Of a stretch of DNA of 64,000 nucleotides, positions 61,289 to 64,000 are shown one piece after another; position 1 is the first letter of the stretch; each line of letters begins with the position of its first letter. The stretch lies in NCBI GenBank assembly GCA_902506225.1, contig LR733345.1, positions 62,001 to 126,000 of the forward strand, given 5' to 3'. Below the pieces are notes generated by a model, which saw only the letters and a list, made by a program, of their open reading frames with translations, was not told the origin of the DNA and did no database searches. The translations under genes were made by a program, and so were the position numbers. Origin of the DNA: Faucicola sp902506225. Its GTDB lineage: Bacteria > Pseudomonadota > Gammaproteobacteria > Pseudomonadales > Moraxellaceae.

Positions 61289-62461
61289 ATGCAAATTATT
61301 GAATTAGCTATTCATCATTTTCGCAATCTTCACACGATTGAATTACAACCCAGCAGTTGTAATGTGTTCTTGGGTCAAAATGGCAGCGGAAAAACGTCGC
61401 TATTAGAAAGTATCTATTTATTATCGCGCGGCAAAAGTTTTCGCCATCATCAACCGAGGCATTATATTGAGCATGGTTTTAGCGATACGACGGTTTTTGC
61501 TAGGCTCAATCATGAGCAAACGGTCGCTATTGCCAAATCCCAAGACGCTACCACGCAATTGCGACTCAATGGGCAGTCGCTTGTCACCCAAAGCCCACTT
61601 GCGCAGCTGCTACCGACCCTGTTGCTTGAGCCTGTGAGCCTTGCACAGCTAGAAGACGGTAGTCAAGCAAGGCGTGAAATGTTAGATTGGCTAGGGTTTC
61701 ACGTGGAACAATCATTTCATCCCAACTGGCTGTCTTATCAGCGTCTATTAAAACAACGCAATAGCTTATTAAAGCAAAATGTTAGTAACGTCTCATTAAC
61801 TAGCCTGCAACAGCAAGAACTGTCAGCTTGGGATTACCAGCTAAGCCAACATGCAGAAAAAATTCACCAAGCAAGGGCCGATATCATTGAACAATGGCAG
61901 CCCCATTTTTTGGCGCAAGTGCAAAAATTTTTACCCCAGTATGCCGAAAAATTACGATTGCGTTATACACCGGGGTTTGATACTGAAGCTGGCTTAGAAA
62001 ATACCTTAGCCAATCGTTTAGCGTCTGACATTGAGCTTGGCTATACGCGTATGGGATGTCATCGGGCTGATATCAATGTTGTGCTAGATTTAGTGCATAC
62101 CGATGCAGCAGGGCATAAGCACAAGCAGACATTGCTTGCCACCGATATGCTGTCACGGGGTGAAAAAAAATTATTGGTCATGGCGCTTCGCTTATCGCAG
62201 TTGCCGTTACTCAATCAGGTCGATAAAGTACCTTTGGTATTGGTGGATGATATCACAGCGGAATTGGATAATGATGCGCTTATGCTGTTATTAACTGGCT
62301 TAAAACAAGTTAATTCACAGCTGTTTATCACCAGTCTTACCCAAGATATCGTTGAGAGTATTCAAAAGATTTGGCAGGATAATATAAAACTGTTTCACGT
62401 GGAACAGGGAAGCGTTAAACAATTACCGCTTGAAGTACAACCTATTCAAAATGACCTATAA
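61289..62461 (+). CDS. recF: DNA replication and repair protein RecF
   Basis: An SMC-like ATPase of 390 residues that helps load RecA at gaps (RecFOR pathway). Walker A is FLGQNGSGKTSLLESIYLLSRGKSFR. The signature helix is DMLSRGEKKLLVMALRLSQ, and Walker B is VPLVLVDDITAELD. The coiled arm in the middle is typical. Two parS-type palindromes are embedded in its coding region (61695 and 62391), making it part of the ParB-loading zone. Confidence 0.97.
   Translation: MQIIELAIHHFRNLHTIELQPSSCNVFLGQNGSGKTSLLESIYLLSRGKSFRHHQPRHYIEHGFSDTTVFARLNHEQTVAIAKSQDATTQLRLNGQSLVTQSPLAQLLPTLLLEPVSLAQLEDGSQARREMLDWLGFHVEQSFHPNWLSYQRLLKQRNSLLKQNVSNVSLTSLQQQELSAWDYQLSQHAEKIHQARADIIEQWQPHFLAQVQKFLPQYAEKLRLRYTPGFDTEAGLENTLANRLASDIELGYTRMGCHRADINVVLDLVHTDAAGHKHKQTLLATDMLSRGEKKLLVMALRLSQLPLLNQVDKVPLVLVDDITAELDNDALMLLLTGLKQVNSQLFITSLTQDIVESIQKIWQDNIKLFHVEQGSVKQLPLEVQPIQNDL
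61695..61710. promoter_or_regulatory. parS-like site within recF
   Basis: GGTTTCACGTGGAACA; only the first base departs from the broad consensus. Confidence 0.7.
62391..62406. promoter_or_regulatory. parS site at the 3' end of recF
   Basis: TGTTTCACGTGGAACA, full match to TGTTNCACGTGNAACA. Confidence 0.82.
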
Positions 62462-62736
62462 AAACCAGTAACATTTTTAGGTGACTAATTTAGGTGACTA
62501 AGTTTAAATGGTTAAGTATTTTTTCAAACTGATGTAACTTAAACTCCCTATTTTCTAGCTCAGCTAACTCACTATTTTGCCTGTCATAAGCAGGGATATT
62601 CAGTGACTTTTCCCCTAAAATTTGCTACAATAAACCCTTTATTTTTCGCCAAAAAACTAAGAAAAAAATCAACGATTTTGACCATAAAATCGAGTATGTT
62701 CTGACGTTTTTACCATGCAAAACTTATGGAGTCATC

Positions 62737-64000
62737 ATGACTGATACATCTGCGAATGTAGCCGATCAGACACAACAATCTATTACCCAATCAAGTCATC
62801 AAGAAAATAAAGCCTATGGTTCTGACAGTATCCGCGTACTTCGTGGCTTAGAAGCCGTGCGTGTACGTCCTGGTATGTACATTGGCGATACTGACGATGG
62901 CACAGGTTTGCATCATATGGTGTTTGAAGTGGTAGATAACGCCATTGATGAAGCTTTGGCGGGTCACTGTGATCAAATTGACATCATCATCCACGAAGAT
63001 GAATCGGTCAGCGTCAAAGACAATGGACGCGGTATTCCTGTCGATATTCACCCAGAAGAAGGGGTGTCAGCCGCGCAGGTTATCATGACGGTCCTGCATG
63101 CGGGCGGTAAATTTGACGACAACAGCTATAAAGTCTCAGGTGGTTTGCACGGTGTCGGTGTGTCAGTGGTTAATGCATTATCAAAAAAACTGGTGCTCGA
63201 TATCTGGCGTGATGGTTACCACTATAGCCAAACGTATGCCGATGGTGAGCCCGTAGCCCCTGTCGAGCAGCTTGAAGCCACCCAGCAAACAGGCACACAA
63301 GTACGTTTTTATCCAAGCGATGATATTTTTACAGGCACAATTTTTGATTTTGAAATTCTCGCCAAGCGCTTACGCGAATTGTCGTTTTTAAACTCGGGTG
63401 TACGCATCGTATTGACCGATGAGCGCGATGACAAACGCCATGAGTTTGAACACGTTGGCGGTCTATCTGAGTTCGTCCATTACATCAATGCGGGCAAAAC
63501 TGGGCTAAATGAGGTGTTTCATTTTACCAGTGAAGAAAATGACGGTATCAGTGTCGAAGTGGCATTACAATGGACAGATAGCTACAACGAAAAAGTATTA
63601 TGCTTTACCAATAATATCCCGCAAAAAGATGGCGGCAGCCATCTTTCTGGTTTTCGTTCGGCATTAACACGCTGCCTAAATAGCTATATGGATAGCGAAA
63701 ACTTGATGAAAAAAGAAAAAGTTGCGGTAACAGGTGACGATGCGCGGGAAGGTTTAACCGCAATTATTTCTGTCAAAGTACCTGACCCAAAATTCTCAAG
63801 CCAAACCAAAGACAAACTGGTATCAAGTGAAGTCAAACCAGCGGTTGAATCAGCCATGCACGATAAGTTTAGCGCTTACTTGCTTGAAAATCCCAATGCT
63901 GCCAAAGGGATTGCTGGTAAAATCATCGATGCTGCCCGTGCGCGAGAAGCTGCGCGTAAAGCTCGTGAAATGACCCGCCGTAAAACCACCCTTGATATCG
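62737..64000 (+). CDS. gyrB: DNA gyrase subunit B (partial, runs off window)
   Basis: ATG 62737 opens a frame continuing to the window end (421 codons). It encodes the GHKL ATPase domain: VRVRPGMYIGDTDDGTGLHHMVFEVVDNAIDEALAG (Asn-Mg site), VKDNGRGIPVDIHPEEG, AGGKFDDNSYKVSGGLHGVGVSVVNALS (ATP lid) and, further on, the transducer QKDGGSHLSGFRSALTR. The fragment stops in ARAREAARKAREMTRRK, just before the TOPRIM part. The N terminus has a ~25-residue polar lead. Confidence 0.97.
   Translation, partial: MTDTSANVADQTQQSITQSSHQENKAYGSDSIRVLRGLEAVRVRPGMYIGDTDDGTGLHHMVFEVVDNAIDEALAGHCDQIDIIIHEDESVSVKDNGRGIPVDIHPEEGVSAAQVIMTVLHAGGKFDDNSYKVSGGLHGVGVSVVNALSKKLVLDIWRDGYHYSQTYADGEPVAPVEQLEATQQTGTQVRFYPSDDIFTGTIFDFEILAKRLRELSFLNSGVRIVLTDERDDKRHEFEHVGGLSEFVHYINAGKTGLNEVFHFTSEENDGISVEVALQWTDSYNEKVLCFTNNIPQKDGGSHLSGFRSALTRCLNSYMDSENLMKKEKVAVTGDDAREGLTAIISVKVPDPKFSSQTKDKLVSSEVKPAVESAMHDKFSAYLLENPNAAKGIAGKIIDAARAREAARKAREMTRRKTTLDI

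Noticed and set aside
1..64000. CRISPR array
   Set aside because: No set of regularly spaced 25-40 base direct repeats was seen; the short tandem repeats before thiC and dapB have units of 13-17 bases.

Overview
This window is a chromosome segment of a gammaproteobacterium of the family Moraxellaceae, most like Moraxella osloensis or a close relative. That placement is an inference from protein flavour and gene order. At the right end the order yidC-yidD-rnpA-rpmH / oriC / dnaA-dnaN-recF-gyrB is the standard gammaproteobacterial origin layout, with the AT-rich, DnaA-box-bearing gap between rpmH and dnaA as the likely replication origin.

Left part (1-25 kb): mostly housekeeping genes on both strands. 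These include a lipid A phosphoethanolamine transferase, a tRNA-Phe with its own promoter and terminator, FKBP, tyrS, anmK, fabF, uvrC, hemN, comM, gph, phoU, and pstS behind a PhoB-type repeat array. Small accessory genes are scattered among them: a DinJ/YafQ-type toxin-antitoxin pair with a palindromic operator, a DUF3800 gene, an HNH protein, a small unknown, and an Abi-family (HEPN) gene. A strong divergent promoter, a structured stretch and an intrinsic terminator define a candidate small RNA directly upstream of the Abi gene.

Middle part (25-43 kb): a TolC-type channel, then a TPP riboswitch ahead of thiC. After the thiC terminator comes an AT-rich, translationally coupled pair (an ABC/AAA-type ATPase plus a protein I do not recognise). 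It converges on dapB, and an orphan 3' end of a tmRNA gene lies between the pair and dapB. Then follow dnaJ, rsuA, yigZ and a yheT-type hydrolase. A TnpB-only IS200/IS605-type element is inserted in the 3' end of gdhA and replaces its last ~25 codons. mpl, an orphan ParA-like ATPase, a YeaQ-type membrane protein, an enoyl-CoA hydratase family gene and thrC complete the stretch.

Right part (43-64 kb): rsmB-fmt, a large hybrid histidine kinase, a CAP-domain lipoprotein, ribE, ribD-nrdR, mnmE and the origin cluster. Ten parS or parS-like 16-mers (core CACGTG or CATGTG) lie between 31.0 and 62.4 kb, so this is the ParB-loading centromere zone around the origin. Three of them, together with several DnaA-box sequences, fall in or at the edge of the ribE-ribD gap, a possible second origin-linked regulatory site.

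The best candidates for something undescribed are the Abi/HEPN gene with its divergent structured RNA, the two-gene ATPase module beside the tmRNA scar, and the ribE-ribD DnaA/parS region.
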